Positions 31,987-44,542 of a stretch of 64,000 nucleotides of DNA are shown piece after piece. The first letter of the stretch is position 1, and every line of letters starts with the position of its first letter. Under the pieces are notes generated by a model that had not been told where the DNA came from, searched no databases, and saw only the letters and a program-made list of their open reading frames with translations. Location of the stretch: assembly GCA_030280995.1 (NCBI GenBank), contig JASXTE010000002.1:35359183-35423182 (forward strand), read 5' to 3'. Both the position numbers and the translations under genes were made by a program. The stretch comes from Hemileia vastatrix (Eukaryota; Basidiomycota; Pucciniomycetes; Pucciniales; Zaghouaniaceae).

Positions 31987-34900
31987 TCTGGATGTAATTA
32001 ACAACAATAAAAGACCATAAATGAGTGGGTAATTAAATACAATAAATAGTTAAAAAATAACCTGTAAGAAATGATAAGTTTATCAAAAAGAGTACATTAA
32101 AAAAATATACTTTTGTATTTTTTTTGATATAATTTGGGTAGTTAAATGAAAATTTAAATTATCAGACTTGAAAATGGATAAAATCTAAAAGTGGTGTTTA
32201 TATAATAAGACTCATATAAAAAAAGGATAAAAAATCTACTATGTAACTAAATTATTAAATATTAAGGTATTATTAAAATTATTGAAAAACTTATTTTACA
32301 ATTATAATGAAATCTAAATGTGAAATTAATGGTGGGATAATAGTAAGACTATGTGGAAACACTTTAATTTATACATACTTTTAACTATGTTCAGATAAAA
32401 AAATTGGTAAAACTTTTTAATAACATCTAGTTAATAGTGATGCAATTTTATTTAAATTAAGAATAAATTTTTCTGAGGAAAAACTAATTAAATTGAGATA
32501 TGACCATCTTCTTTCAAGAGATAGAATAATAATAAAAATTTAAAAAAATTATAATAAGTATTCTTAATCACCATTTTTAAAAAGTCTCTAGAAAAGTTCA
32601 TTATAATATATCATTCATTTATTACATCATATGGAGCATCAATTTGAAGTAGTGATGGGCAGCATTGAAGTTATGTTCTGAAAAATAAAAAAGTTAAAAA
32701 ATATATAGTTATAGTAATGAAAAAGCCAAAAATAAAAATACTATTATAAATTAAAAAAATAAAACTACATAAATTTTATTCTGTTCTCATGATGCAAGGA
32801 TAAAATGTATGAATTTCCACATGTTAAATCTAAACCTGCTTTAAGGCTTGTTTACAGGAAGAGCTATAAAGTTTCCTTAAATTCTAAAAATAACTTATGC
32901 ATTTTACTAATTATTTTTTTCTTGTTTTCTTTTTAAAGTTGTTAGAGTTGCTTAATTAATACTGCTATCTTGATTGTAAGATATATAATTTTTTTTGAAT
33001 ACATGATTTATTGTTTAAAAAATCATATTATAAAGTTAAATCATTTATTTAATTTTCTAAAGCTTCATTGTCAAAAACACTACTCCATTTTCTATCACTT
33101 AACAAATATATAAATTGTGATAGCAAAATTTTTAGAATTTTCTTTTTGAGAGGGTCAAACTATATTGTGAAGATTTTTATCTAGAAATTCTGGTACTCTA
33201 AAACCAAATAATTTTCTCCCTTAAGTAAGCCATTTCAGAAATATGAAAATATAAACAAGAATATTAACTTATGTTATTTTTATTTTCTTTACTGAAATTT
33301 TTAGTTCAATCCCTTTTTTTATATGACATTAGTATAAAACCATGGTTAAATGCTACTATATAATTAATTTTTATTATATATATATATATATATATGAAAT
33401 ATTTAGTAGGTAATCCTTTTTTTTTACTTGAATAAATGGCTCAATTATAATTCCCAACACTTATTAATGTTTCCCAAACTCAATAACAAATTTCTCATAT
33501 GAAATATTAGCTTTTAAAATAAGCAGTTTATCTATAGCTGATATTCAACATGAGATTTTCCTTTTTAGATTCAGCTAAAATTAAAAAAAAGGAGCAATCA
33601 TGCATATGTGATTAAATGGTAACCATATGTTACTTAGAGGATTGTGAAATTCACTCATTAGAATGGTTTAAGTATTAAAATAAATTGGGGTCATTGTTTT
33701 CTTGTATTTGAAACTAATTAGGAAATTATTCTAAAAATATATTTTAATGTGTATCATGTTTAAAAATTTGGAAATATGAATTTTGAAAATTTTGAGTTTC
33801 TTATATGAGATACCAAGCTTTAGTTAACATTGTTTCAAGTAGAATAGAATTTTAGTATTATAAATTGAAAGCAATGTACCATTATCTGATTTTAATTGTG
33901 TTCTACTTATAGAATGATTACATAACATTAAACATTATTTAAATCAAAAAAGTTTAAAAGATATTTAGAATTTTACAAAATTTCAACATTTATTAATCTT
34001 TGATTTGAAAACCAACTATGATGTACACTCACTAGAAATAAGTGATCCCAATTTTAACATAATTTATCAATCCAAAAATAATTAGTCAATTAACATAAAT
34101 ATTTATATTTTTTCAAAACCAAATCTTTAGATTCAAAATATGATGTTTTAATGAAAAATTGATACAAAACTTTAATGAAATGAACTCTCTTAAAAAATTC
34201 ACAAATATAATATCCAAACAAGTAATTTCTGCTAAAAAAAACTACTAACTATTGTAGATAAAGCATAAAAATAAGTCATATTTTAAAAAAACATGATTCA
34301 AAAATATTTTTTTTTGTTAAAAAAATCAAAAATATTGTTAAGCTTTTTTGTTATAATAATGTTAAAATACACTAAACATTATCTAAAGGTGGTAAAATAT
34401 GTCAAAAATATGATGAATTTTGTGAGCCAAAAATCAACAATTTTTTATCATTTCCTGTTGTGCTATGGCTTTACTCCACCCTTTTTATCTGATTGTTCAA
34501 GTATTACTTTGCTATGATCACTAGTTTTGAAGTTAAAATTTACAAATGTTCATTACATTTGATAATATGAAAAATAACTCAAACTTTTATAACTACCAAT
34601 ATAGATTTTGAAACTCCTTCTTTCAATCAATGATTGAAAAATTTTTCAGTTTATTTGAGTAATGATTTTAAGAATAACAAAAAATTGAAATTCACAAGGA
34701 CTTATTTCCAGGGACTATAATTATTTACTTATGTAATTAATGAGCTACTTATCAATGATGTAAAACATCAGAAAAGTAAGTAATAGCTATAAATCTACAA
34801 ATTATACTGTGTCTGGTATATATATCTTCAATAAATCTTTGAAACTTATCTTAACCTACATAACACACAATAGAAAATCATTATACTAAAAAAGGAAAAA

Positions 34901-36976
34901 ATTCTATGATAATATCATAAAGAATAAAAACCATGGATTTATATTCCATATAAATTTTAATAAAATTTTAAGAGAACCTTAATCAGTATTCTTTCATCAA
35001 TATATATCCCTTTTGTCTTTGTAATTTATTCCAAACAGATTTTTTGAAAGTTGAATCTATATATCTAATTCCAAAACCACTATTAAGTTCCCTCTTAGAC
35101 TTTTTAAGCAATTATATATATATATATTATTTATCAAAAATTGAAATAAAAAATAAAAACATAATTTTATTTACCTTTAATTATTTAAATATAGAGTATT
35201 TTCAGAATTTATTGTGGTTAGTTGTGAAGGTTAAAAGATTTGAAGTTGTATTTATGAGTTTTTAGAAGGGCAACTATTGTAAAATTCTTTCATAAATATT
35301 TATTTCATACTTTCAAATGATGAAATCTACAAAATAATGGGATTTAAAATTATATTGAGATTTAACATCTGTTTTCTACTCAAGTAAAATTAAATAAAAT
35401 GATGATATCAAAATTGAAATTAAGTTTAAACTTTTGCTATGCTCTATCTTCAATTTTATTGATAGTGCATCAAAAATATAATAATATTTTTTTCCCACAT
35501 CAATTTTTACATAAAATATAGTTTTATCATTTCATGCATTAAAGATAGCTTATATAAAATTAACATATATGTCAACTGTTTATGACTATTAATATATATA
35601 ATAGATTTTTTTAGAAGAAAAATTAACATCAGTATATACTTACTTAAAACTTATTTAATTTAAACTAGTTTATGGGTAGATAATGAAGGGTGATTTCATT
35701 TTTGAATATGAATTATAGAAGTCTTATTTTGTCAATTATAATTCTTTTTGAGCTCAAATGTATCCACTGCAACTTATGTAAGAATAATAATTATTTTTAT
35801 TGAAATTTACATGAGAAAGTATGCATATTATTCAAAATCTAACTTTCTCTAATGGTGTTTTTCAATCATTATTTCCATTCATATCAATAAAAAACATTTC
35901 AATTTGCTGATGTTTTAGTTTTTGATATCCCCAAGGTTTATTAGCCAGGTGTACCATTCAAAAAATTATTAAAAATATAATTTTTGAAATACATGATAAA
36001 CTTGAAAGTAAGGGGGCATTAAATTTTGAAAAATGAATTTTAAATTCAGGATGGATAGTATTTTTTCTATTTTTACAAATGAACAATTTTTGTTTCAATA
36101 AATCCAGAAAAAAATTTTGTTGTAAGCATATTATATTAGATTTATTTTGATTTTACATACTATATTTTCATGATTTGTGTTTAATATTTCCAGTGAAAGT
36201 TAATTTTAATGTGAATTTTGAGTAAGCTTGAAGAAATTTAATCAATAGGCATATTGGATATGTAAAATAATATTTTGCTCCAATCTTGAATCATCCTGGG
36301 CTAAAAAATATCTTGAATAAGGTTTTTGTGGGTCAATTTGGATTCAAGTAGGATTAAGTAAGGTTTAATAAAGGACAGATAAAAGGCTAAATTCATTACT
36401 AGTGACTTTTTTTTCAAAATAGTTATAAAATATGTATCATTCTGGAATCAAGCTTCAATAAAGTTGACTTCAAACAGAGATAATTTCTAGCAGCACAACA
36501 CCATATTTACAAAGGTTTACAATACCTCATATATTACTCATAATATATCAAGGCGAGGAATCTACAAAATTCACATTTGAAACGAGGATTTATATTTTGA
36601 ATTTGAAATTGAGAAATTGAATATTATTTTCCAATTTAAATATATATTAGTCATTTTACCAAAATTTTTCAGTAATCAGATTAAATTTTGATGGTATTTT
36701 ATTGTAGATTAATCATGTTGAGGAGCCATTTACTCAAAATTACTGGTATTGGTTCTGATATTCCATGTGAAATTCATTACAAATCTTTTTGAAAGTGAAT
36801 AGTTGACATATTTGATATGCAAAAGCTTATGTTAGATCAAAGAAAGCTCAAAGGGAGTTCAACTCATTATAAAATTAGAATTTTTCAAGATCAAACGGTA
36901 ATCAATGTAGGTTCATCTTGAGTGATTTGTGCATAATTCAGGCATAGATTTGTGGCTCAACAGAGTTCAAGCTAGG
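31987..36976. other. Five kilobases of AT-rich sequence without recognisable genes
   Basis: No open frame longer than about 75 codons and no frame with family similarity. There are short microsatellites, for example (TA)n near 33378-33395 and near 35113. Nothing aligns with the elements on either side. It may be very old transposon debris or true intergenic sequence. Confidence 0.55.
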
Positions 36977-36983
36977 GGTATTG

Positions 36984-38750
36984 CTAGCAATACCACCCCA
37001 ATTTTTCTGTGGTGAATCTTTTAGATTTTCGAAAAGAATCACATGTCTCAACATATTTTTGAACATCATCAGACATGTTAATCCACCAAGCTGTATTTTT
37101 TATTCTGGTTAATGTTTTATGTAAGTCAAAATGACCTGCTAATATATCATCATGACATATACTTAACATTAACTCATTCATTGAGGGGGGAATTACAATT
37201 ACATTACTTAATTTTTTCCTGTAATATATAAGACCATCCTCAATATAAAATATTCCTTTTTCTAATGCTTCCTTATACTTATGTGGTAATGTTTTTATTA
37301 AAACATTCATTGAAGCATTAGATGGTTGTATAATATTGTAGTAAGTTTACTTAAGTCAGGATCTGAAGCATATTTATCAAGAATTGATTGCATAAATTCA
37401 TCCTCAATATCTTCAATATAAATGCCATAAATTTTAATAAGCTCTGACTCAGGAACATAGGCAGGATTATCATCATTATTAAGTAGTGGTAATCTAGAAA
37501 ACTGATCTAAATTAGAGTGTAAGGTTCCTTATCTATGTGTAATATTCATCTGTCCTCTGTATTCTTGTACAGCTAATTGGCATCTAAACATGTGTCTATT
37601 AGGAGTTCTCATGTTTAAGAGTGACTTAACTGCACTACAGTCAATTATTAACTCAAATTTTTGGTCTTCAAGGTAATAATGTAGCTTTGCCAGAGCCCAC
37701 ACTACTGCCAAACATTCAAGTTGAGTAGCACCATATTTCAATTCATTACTTCTTAGAGTAAGTGAATTATAGCTAATTACTACTTCTGACATTTTCCCTT
37801 CAATAAGTTGTTTTTGATGCAAAGCAGCACCCAGACCAATAAAACTTGCGTCTGCATACAATACAAAAGGCAATTTGAAATCTGTTTATCCCAAGATAGG
37901 AGCTTTCATCAAAAATTCTTTCAACTTATCAAAAGCCTGTTGTCTTTCATTATTCCAAATGAAAGCTTCTGATTTCTTTATCAGTGTGGTCAATGGTGCA
38001 GCAATTAATTGATGTTTCTTTTTATATTGTCTATAATAACTAAACATACCAAGAAAAGATTGTACATCCTTTAAATTTTGAGGAATTCCAATATTCTTGA
38101 TTGCAGCCACCTTATTTTGGTCTACACATATTTATAAGCCAGATACAATATTACCAAGCTCTTTTAAAGACTCAAACCCAAATTTCAATTTTTTCAATGC
38201 AAGGGTCATTTTTATTTCATCCATTTTTTAAAATACCTTCTTTAAATGGATTAAGTGTTCATCATGTATTTTAGAGAACACTATTATGTCATCAATGTGT
38301 ACCACTGACCATCCTTCAATTATTTCATTATGGAATGTTATATTCATTAATTTCTGAAATAATGAAGGAGCATTTTTTGGTCCAAATGGCATCCTGACAT
38401 ATTTATATATTCTCATATTTGTTGTTATCAACAAAAAGTTCTATGAATTCTTTTCTACAGGAATTTGATGGTATTCTTTATTTCCATCTAGGCAACTTAT
38501 ATACTTTGCACCTTTAAGGGTAGCATGTATAGAGGCAATCCTTGGCAAAAGATAAATATCATCTACTGTAAATGTATTTAATGCTCTATTATCACCGCAC
38601 TGACTTTATTTATCTTGTTCATAAGAAATTAGCACTGGTGATATTACACAATATTTTGGAGTAGTTTCAACCTTCTCAAGAATGTTCATTTTTAATAACC
38701 TCTTAGTTAATTTGTGACTGTCCTGAACTAAAAGGATATCCTTTTAAAAT
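36984..38750 (-). pseudogene. Truncated chromovirus pol fragment
   Basis: Pieces of RT (38434-38228, catalytic box His-Ile-Asp-Asp in place of Tyr-Ile-Asp-Asp), RT connection (38110-37886), RNase H (37873-37529, LYADASFIGLGAALHQ) and the integrase zinc region (37310-36984, HDDILAGHFD). They match, in order, the better-preserved pol at 60996-64000. Several stops and frameshifts break it. It ends abruptly in the integrase zinc motif at 36984, beside an 18-bp perfect palindrome (36977-36994). At the other side it meets the copia element near 38750. Gag, protease and LTRs are missing. Confidence 0.8.
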
Positions 38751-38751
38751 G

Positions 38752-40745
38752 TGGAACAAGTTAAAAGAAAAACACACTGATTTTAATCGATTTAATAAAG
38801 CTTCTGTGTTACAGTCCTTAAATGAGCTATTCTTTACTACTGAATTGAAAATCTTCATTGCTGATATACAAAAGGTCGTTTGAGATCTTACAAATGCAAA
38901 AATTAGCTACAATGGCAATACAGTAGCAACTCAAATAAAAATGAAGTTGCTGGGAAAATACCATCCAACTACTCAACACATCTTATCTTTTGGAAAGATC
39001 ACTATGACTAGTGTAATTGCTCTCTTGGAACAAGCAAGCAAATTTCATAGGTTACAAGATAATCAACCCAATGATGAAAAGAGTAAAGCATAAGTGGTAG
39101 ACTCAAATAATAATAATGGAGCAAAAGCTAAAAATCCGAGAAAGAAATTCTCACTGTAACAAGCTTGGACATCTTGAAAACAAATGTTGGGAAAAGATTG
39201 GCAAACCAAGTTGGGTGGATCAACGCGGTCAATGTAAACAAGATATAGCTGAATAGTATGAAAAACACAAATGAATATGCTATGATGGTTTACAATCAGT
39301 ATGTTCTTACTTTGTCTCCAGAAGTTCATCTCAATCTAAAACCTATACTTTACTCAGGAGCCACATCAACAATGATTAGAAACAGGAGTCATTTCTGGAC
39401 TTATCATAAAACTAATGTCAAAGTGGTTAAGGGAAATAAGAATACCCAGTGTGTTGGAAAAGGAAAAGTTAAATTATTCAAAGAAGAAAACTCTATATTT
39501 CTGAATGCTCTTCATTTACCTAATTTGCCATATGATTTAGTCTCAAAAAACAATTTCTGGAGGAATGGTTATCAAATTACTTACTATAATAATCCAGAAA
39601 AAAATTTTATCAGTAATAATAATTCTAAATTTTATGAAGACCTTGAAAATAATCTGTGAAAATTTAGAGGGATGTTTAAAGCTGTTGAAATGGGTCTGCT
39701 GTGTTCAGTAAAATTATGGCATGACAGGCTGGGGCACCCTAATTCTAGTTATACTAAATCTATGGTTGGAGAAACACTAGATAATGAAGAATTCTTATGA
39801 GAGGTTTGTGAAGTGACAAAAGCAAAGAAATTACCATTCAAAGCCACTTTCCAACTCCATCAAAAGCAATAGAAGTAATTCACTCAGATCTCAGTGGCAA
39901 AATTAGTCCTCCTACTCTAAGTGGCTACAGATATTACATGAAAATTACAGACGGTATAACATCAATTCAAGCTATTTACTTGCTGAAAACTAAAGATGAA
40001 GCATTAGAAAAATTAGTTGAATTGAAAACAAAATACAAAAATATATGCAAAACAAAGATCAAAGCTATAGTATCAGACACAGGAGCCAAATACTGTTCAA
40101 ATGCATTTGAAAATACTTAAAAGAACAAGGTATTACTCATCAGATTACAGCACCTTATACTCCTGAACAAAACCCAATAAGTGAAAGGGGAAATTGTATC
40201 ACTACTGAAAAAGCTTGAGCTATGTTGTTTCAATCTGGATTAACCTTAAATTATTGGAAATAAGCCATTACAACAGCTGTATACCTAGAAAATTTAATTG
40301 TTAGCAAAGCATAAAAAATGATGTCACCTCTAGAGGCACTGACTGGCCAAAAGCCAAATATTGATCACTTACATCCTTTTGGTTGTCTAGCCATTGAAAA
40401 CATTCCTATTTCATTAAGGAAAAGCAAATTTTCTCCTACAGGAACCAGAAGTATATTTCTAGGGTACTCTGAAGGAAACAGGAATTACAAGTTAATGGAC
40501 ATAAAAATAAAAACGATATTCTTCACTCATAATGCAATTTTTAATGATCAAGTCTTTCCAATGAAAAATAAAGTAAGCCTGACTGACTCATTCACTATAA
40601 TATCTGTTCAACAGCAAGTAGAAGTCAGAACAATTCATGAAAGTAATGATGAATTTTATGATGCCGTTGAAGAACAACCCAAGGAAGAAAATTGTGTCAT
40701 AAATAAAAATACAAAAACCAGATGACTGATGCTCAGACTTGGACC
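38752..40745 (+). pseudogene. Copia Gag, protease and integrase part
   Basis: The Gag region (38752-39090) encodes WNKLKEKHTDFNRF and similar UBN2-type sequence with one TGA. The zinc knuckle near 39155 has Cys-Asn-Lys-Leu-Gly-His and a later Cys but has lost its first Cys. In the protease (39258-39659) the expected Asp-Ser-Gly-Ala-Thr reads Tyr-Ser-Gly-Ala-Thr, which would destroy activity. The pre-integrase His motif (LWHDRLGHPNSS) is near 39716. The integrase shows Asp in HSDLSGK, Asp in VSDTGAKY and Glu in [11 protein letters not shown]. Several stops and shifts occur up to 40725. Confidence 0.85.
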
Positions 40746-40753
40746 ACCACCGC

Positions 40754-42010
40754 TGTAGAGTAGACTCTTACAGTCACCTTGCTGCAGGCAAAATCCAAGG
40801 GAGTTGGAATGAGAAAAAGAAATCCATGTCCCTCTAAGTAAAAATAAGATTCAATTAATAAGCGTGAAGATCAACTTGAAGAGTGGAATAGATGAAATCC
40901 TGATTGAAAAACTTTGAAAGCATTGGAAACCTATAATAAAGAAAAATCTAAGTGCAATCAATGATTACATCCCCAAAACAAATACCTAATACCAGACTAC
41001 ACTGATACTAGTGACTGAAAATACTTAGAACAAGCTGCAACACTTGCTCCAGAGACTGAAAAGTACAGTAAAGTACCCCAGAAACTACCCTTGGGATGAT
41101 CTGTTCAAAGGTGCCTTATTAAAGGTCTGCCCCAGATTTACCCAGTTTCCCACCAAAATTAAAGAGTGTACTAAATTATATTTATAATTTATGAGCTTTA
41201 TAATATAAGTAATAAATTTGAGTCACCCAGGATGAGAGCTATCCAATGGTGCCCTAAATGTTGATATTTTTATTAAAATTGTTGTTATATGTTAAATATT
41301 GTTAATAATCAAAAAGACTCTTATTATCAAAACTAAAAGACAAAAAACATGTAGAAGACTAAGATTCTACCCCACCTCCCCCCCCTCTATGATTCTCCTG
41401 CTCCAGACCTTTCCAACAATACCCTACATTCATAAGATCTACCATAAACTTATGATCTAGTAAGCATAATAACTTTATAACCAAATTTTGCCACAATGGC
41501 CAGACTTTTCTAGAGTGACCAAAATTTGCACTGGTGATCAGACTTTTCTACAGTGACCAAACTTTGCCACAGTGCCCAGACTTCTCTTCAGTGACCAAAA
41601 TTTGAACTGGTGATCAGACTTTTCTACAGCGACCAAAGTTTACCACAGTGCCCAGACTTTTCCGCAGTGACCAAACTTTGCCGTAATGACCAACTTTGCC
41701 ACAGTGACTTCGCTTTTGCACCGGAAAATCACCGGAGCAAACCGGAGAGCACCAGAGCGCATCGGAGCGCACCGGAAAAAAGTGGCCATTCCAAGAGCAC
41801 ACTTCATTTACCAAAAATAAAAATTCATAAAACCATCAAATCACAAAAGAAATACCACATATACCATTCCAAAACACCAAAAATAAACCCAAGAAAAATC
41901 CAGTTAACTTCCTTCAACCAAATCAACACCTGGTACCACCATGATTTTCTTCCAACCAAGTTCCAATCAAATTTTCACCTAAGTGGCCTACCCAGATTTG
42001 GAATGCCACA
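40754..42010 (-). repeat. RE3 3' LTR (left) with 38-bp tandem repeat
   Basis: Direct repeat of 51436-52713. Inside, a 38-bp unit beginning CAGACTTTTC recurs at 41501, 41539, 41577, 41615 and 41653, two variants alternating. A short ACCGGAGC-type repeat follows near 41720-41780. A CTATCCAATGG motif near 41246 matches the RE1 LTR. Confidence 0.9.
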
Positions 42011-42174
42011 TCCTCCCTCCAATAAGGAATGTCCCCATTCTAACCAATTATGCATTCAACTTTTATTCATAAACCACCATCATTGTCATCAACAACTCTT
42101 CCTCACATACTGGCTTATGCAGCATAGACCCTGAAGAAATTAACCATTTTTATCGACTTGCTGAACAAGAGAAT

Positions 42175-42744
42175 ACTGATAGTGATGGCATGTTCATAGC
42201 TTCAACTCCCAAAAACTTGTCTGTTCAACCTTCATCTCCTACATCTCCTTTAACCTTAAACAACTCTATATCTTCAACCTTTGGGACCTCTTATTCTATT
42301 CCATCCCCAATCAACTCTTCCAATTCCCCTAGTTTTCCTAGTGGATCTTCTACTTTTTCAAGAATTTCTTCATCATTCATTCAAAAAAAAATATAACCAG
42401 TTCTCTTGCAACAGAAGGTGAGTTCTCTTAGCCATAAATTTACCAAAATTAACAAATTTTAACCCATATAGATAAACCTAAGCCCCCTGAGGCTTCTTCT
42501 TCCAACCAGTTTGACAATGATGACGACTATTTTGGCATTATTCTTCCAACAAACAATTCCAAAACTTTTAATAAGGATAAGTTTCTTGCCTATCATTTCA
42601 GGTAAAAACAAAAATTTCTTTCCTACTTTAGATCACACCCAGCTTCTTCTCCTTCTGACCTTGAGGAATGTCAGGCTATCATTCAAGACTTTAATAAGAG
42701 TGCTGAGAAATTTTCTAATGATCCAAATTGGCCACTCTTGATAT
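42175..42744 (+). pseudogene. Decayed homologue of the RE1 antisense gene, in RE3
   Basis: Same position and orientation as gene A of RE1. A Ser/Pro/Thr-rich segment (42190-42390) runs into a nine-A tract, where a one-base slip breaks the frame. A GTGAGT donor (42419) and TATAG acceptor (42470-42474) fit a phase-1 intron just before an acidic Asp-rich stretch, as in gene A. After it, the peptides LSYFRSHPASSPSDLEE and QDFNKSAEKF align with HYFQSTPARDPQDIEN and HQFKANSEHF of gene A, with one TAA between. The cysteine cluster is not found. The first 20 bases after the LTR are also similar, but the ATG there is followed by a stop. It is clearly dead. Confidence 0.65.
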
Positions 42745-42853
42745 AAACCTTTAACCGAATTCATTAGTTTCATATGATTGAATTTTGATGTTTTAGTTGG
42801 TGCTGAAATATAAAAAATAACCATCTGATTCTGATGTTTCTATTGCTATGAAT

Positions 42854-43026
42854 AAGAGAGTAGGCTTCCACCCCTACTGAGCTAGAACTGCAATGATCTA
42901 GACACTGCCATAAGGTCCTCCAATTCTTCTCTACCAAAATTTACATCCCCAATGAAATTAAGAGAGTAGGCTTCCACCCCTACTGGGCTAGAACTGCAAT
43001 GATCTAGACACCACCATGAGGTCCTT
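42854..43026. repeat. Two direct copies of a 66-bp block, 106-bp period
   Basis: The block beginning AAGAGAGTAGGCTTCC at 42854-42919 is repeated at 42960-43026. It contains a small hairpin, CTAGA with TCTAG. It is in the RE3 tail, and I did not find it in RE1. Confidence 0.8.
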
Positions 43027-43344
43027 AAATTTCCACAACTTCATCCATCATACCCATTTTCCTACATCACCAAATCAGACCTACAACAAAAAATCTCCAC
43101 AAACAAAAATTTTGACCAACTAAATCACCTATTTTCAACATAATTCCATTCCTCTTCTAAAATAAATCTAGAGGATCATCAAAACTGAAAGTCCACAATC
43201 CAAAGTTTTCTGAAAAATTGTAAATTGAGGCAGTAGATTCCATATAAACCTTTAAATGAGTGATTGATAAAAAAATGACTGTGATTTCCAAAATCATTCC
43301 AATTCTTACTAATGAGTGTCCAAAAAAATGATTGACAAAAGCTC

Positions 43345-44542
43345 CAGTTTTAGGTCATAGAGGACCACAAAAATATCTTCTACTTGATATATTTATGTCT
43401 TCAAACATAAAAATTTACCAGTTTATAGTCTTAGAGGACTTTTACCTGCATCACAAAACCAATGCTAGAGATCAACCTAGAAACAAATAAGCTGGTAAAC
43501 AAACTTTATGGGGTAACTGTTGATAGAGCAGCCAGCCCATAAGTTACCCCCACACTTTCCAATATTAAATCTAGAAGGTTCCCCAATGAACACTTCTAAC
43601 TAAAAGAAATCCTCCTCAATCTTGATCATTATAATTCCTAGTTTTATTGACATCTTCAGTTTTCCACGGTCTTGAAGTTTAGGACCAATCATAAATAATC
43701 ATGAAAAGAATTTCAGTTTTAAGTCTTGATGGACTAACAGAATAAATATATATATATATATAATAAAAGAAAAAAGAAATAAAATTAAAGATAAATAAAA
43801 AATAAAAGATGTCCCCCAGCCAATTGGATGAGCCAAACCCCTGACACCATACCCACATCCAAGTGCACCTTGATTGTAGATACACAAGAAAAATTGAAAA
43901 TATAGCATAAAATAAAATTTTTTAAAACAAATTATTTTTTTAAAAATATTTTTTTTTTTTGAAAATTAGAATTTGAAAATTTAAAAATTTGAAAAATGAT
44001 AATTTAATGAAAATCAAGAAAACAAAATAATGATGACTGGGCAGGCTCCCTCCAATTTGTAAAAATGATTGGAGACCACCAGTGATCATCCACCCCAATA
44101 TAACAACTTTTTTTTTAAATAAAAAATAAAATAAACCAAAAAAATACAAACAAAACAGAAAAACAAATAAAATGAAACAAAACAAAATTCTTGAATCCAG
44201 ACTTGCAAAAGATTGTGCTGTGCCGGCATAAGGTTCCAGTTTATAGTCATAGAGGACTACCTATATAACAAAAACAACTCCAGGATTCAACTAGAAACAG
44301 AGAAGGGTTGGAAAGGGACATTGTGGGGTAATTGTGTATAGAGCTGCCAACTCATCAATTACCCCCAAACTTGCCAATATTAAATCTAGAAAGTTCCCCT
44401 GTGAACACTCCTAACAAAATTTGTTTCCACCCCATATTTTCAACATGAAATAAAATTTCAAAATTGAAGTAATGATTTATTTCTTGAAAGACTGTGAGAT
44501 TTCCTAAAAGATTGATATTGTAGTTTATCCTCATTTCGAAGT
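43345..44542. repeat. RE3 tail: ordered stem-loops SL-A, A, B, A, C, D, A, B, A'
   Basis: SL-A copies lie at 43345, 43419, 43714 and 44237, with a diverged one at 44520 at the pol stop. SL-B hairpins are at 43510-43550 and 44325-44365, SL-C at 43811-43885 and SL-D at 44032-44087. The order C, D, A, B, A' before the pol end is the same as in RE1. The 43345 copy has GGTC paired with GACC instead of AGTC with GACT. SL-B at 44325 has GGGGTAATTG with CAATTACCCC, against GTAACT with AGTTAC at 43510. Confidence 0.75.

Noticed and set aside
41501..41715. Regular 38-bp repeats looking like a CRISPR array
   Set aside because: The repeats are contiguous without unique spacers, lie in an LTR of a eukaryotic retrotransposon, and have no cas genes nearby.
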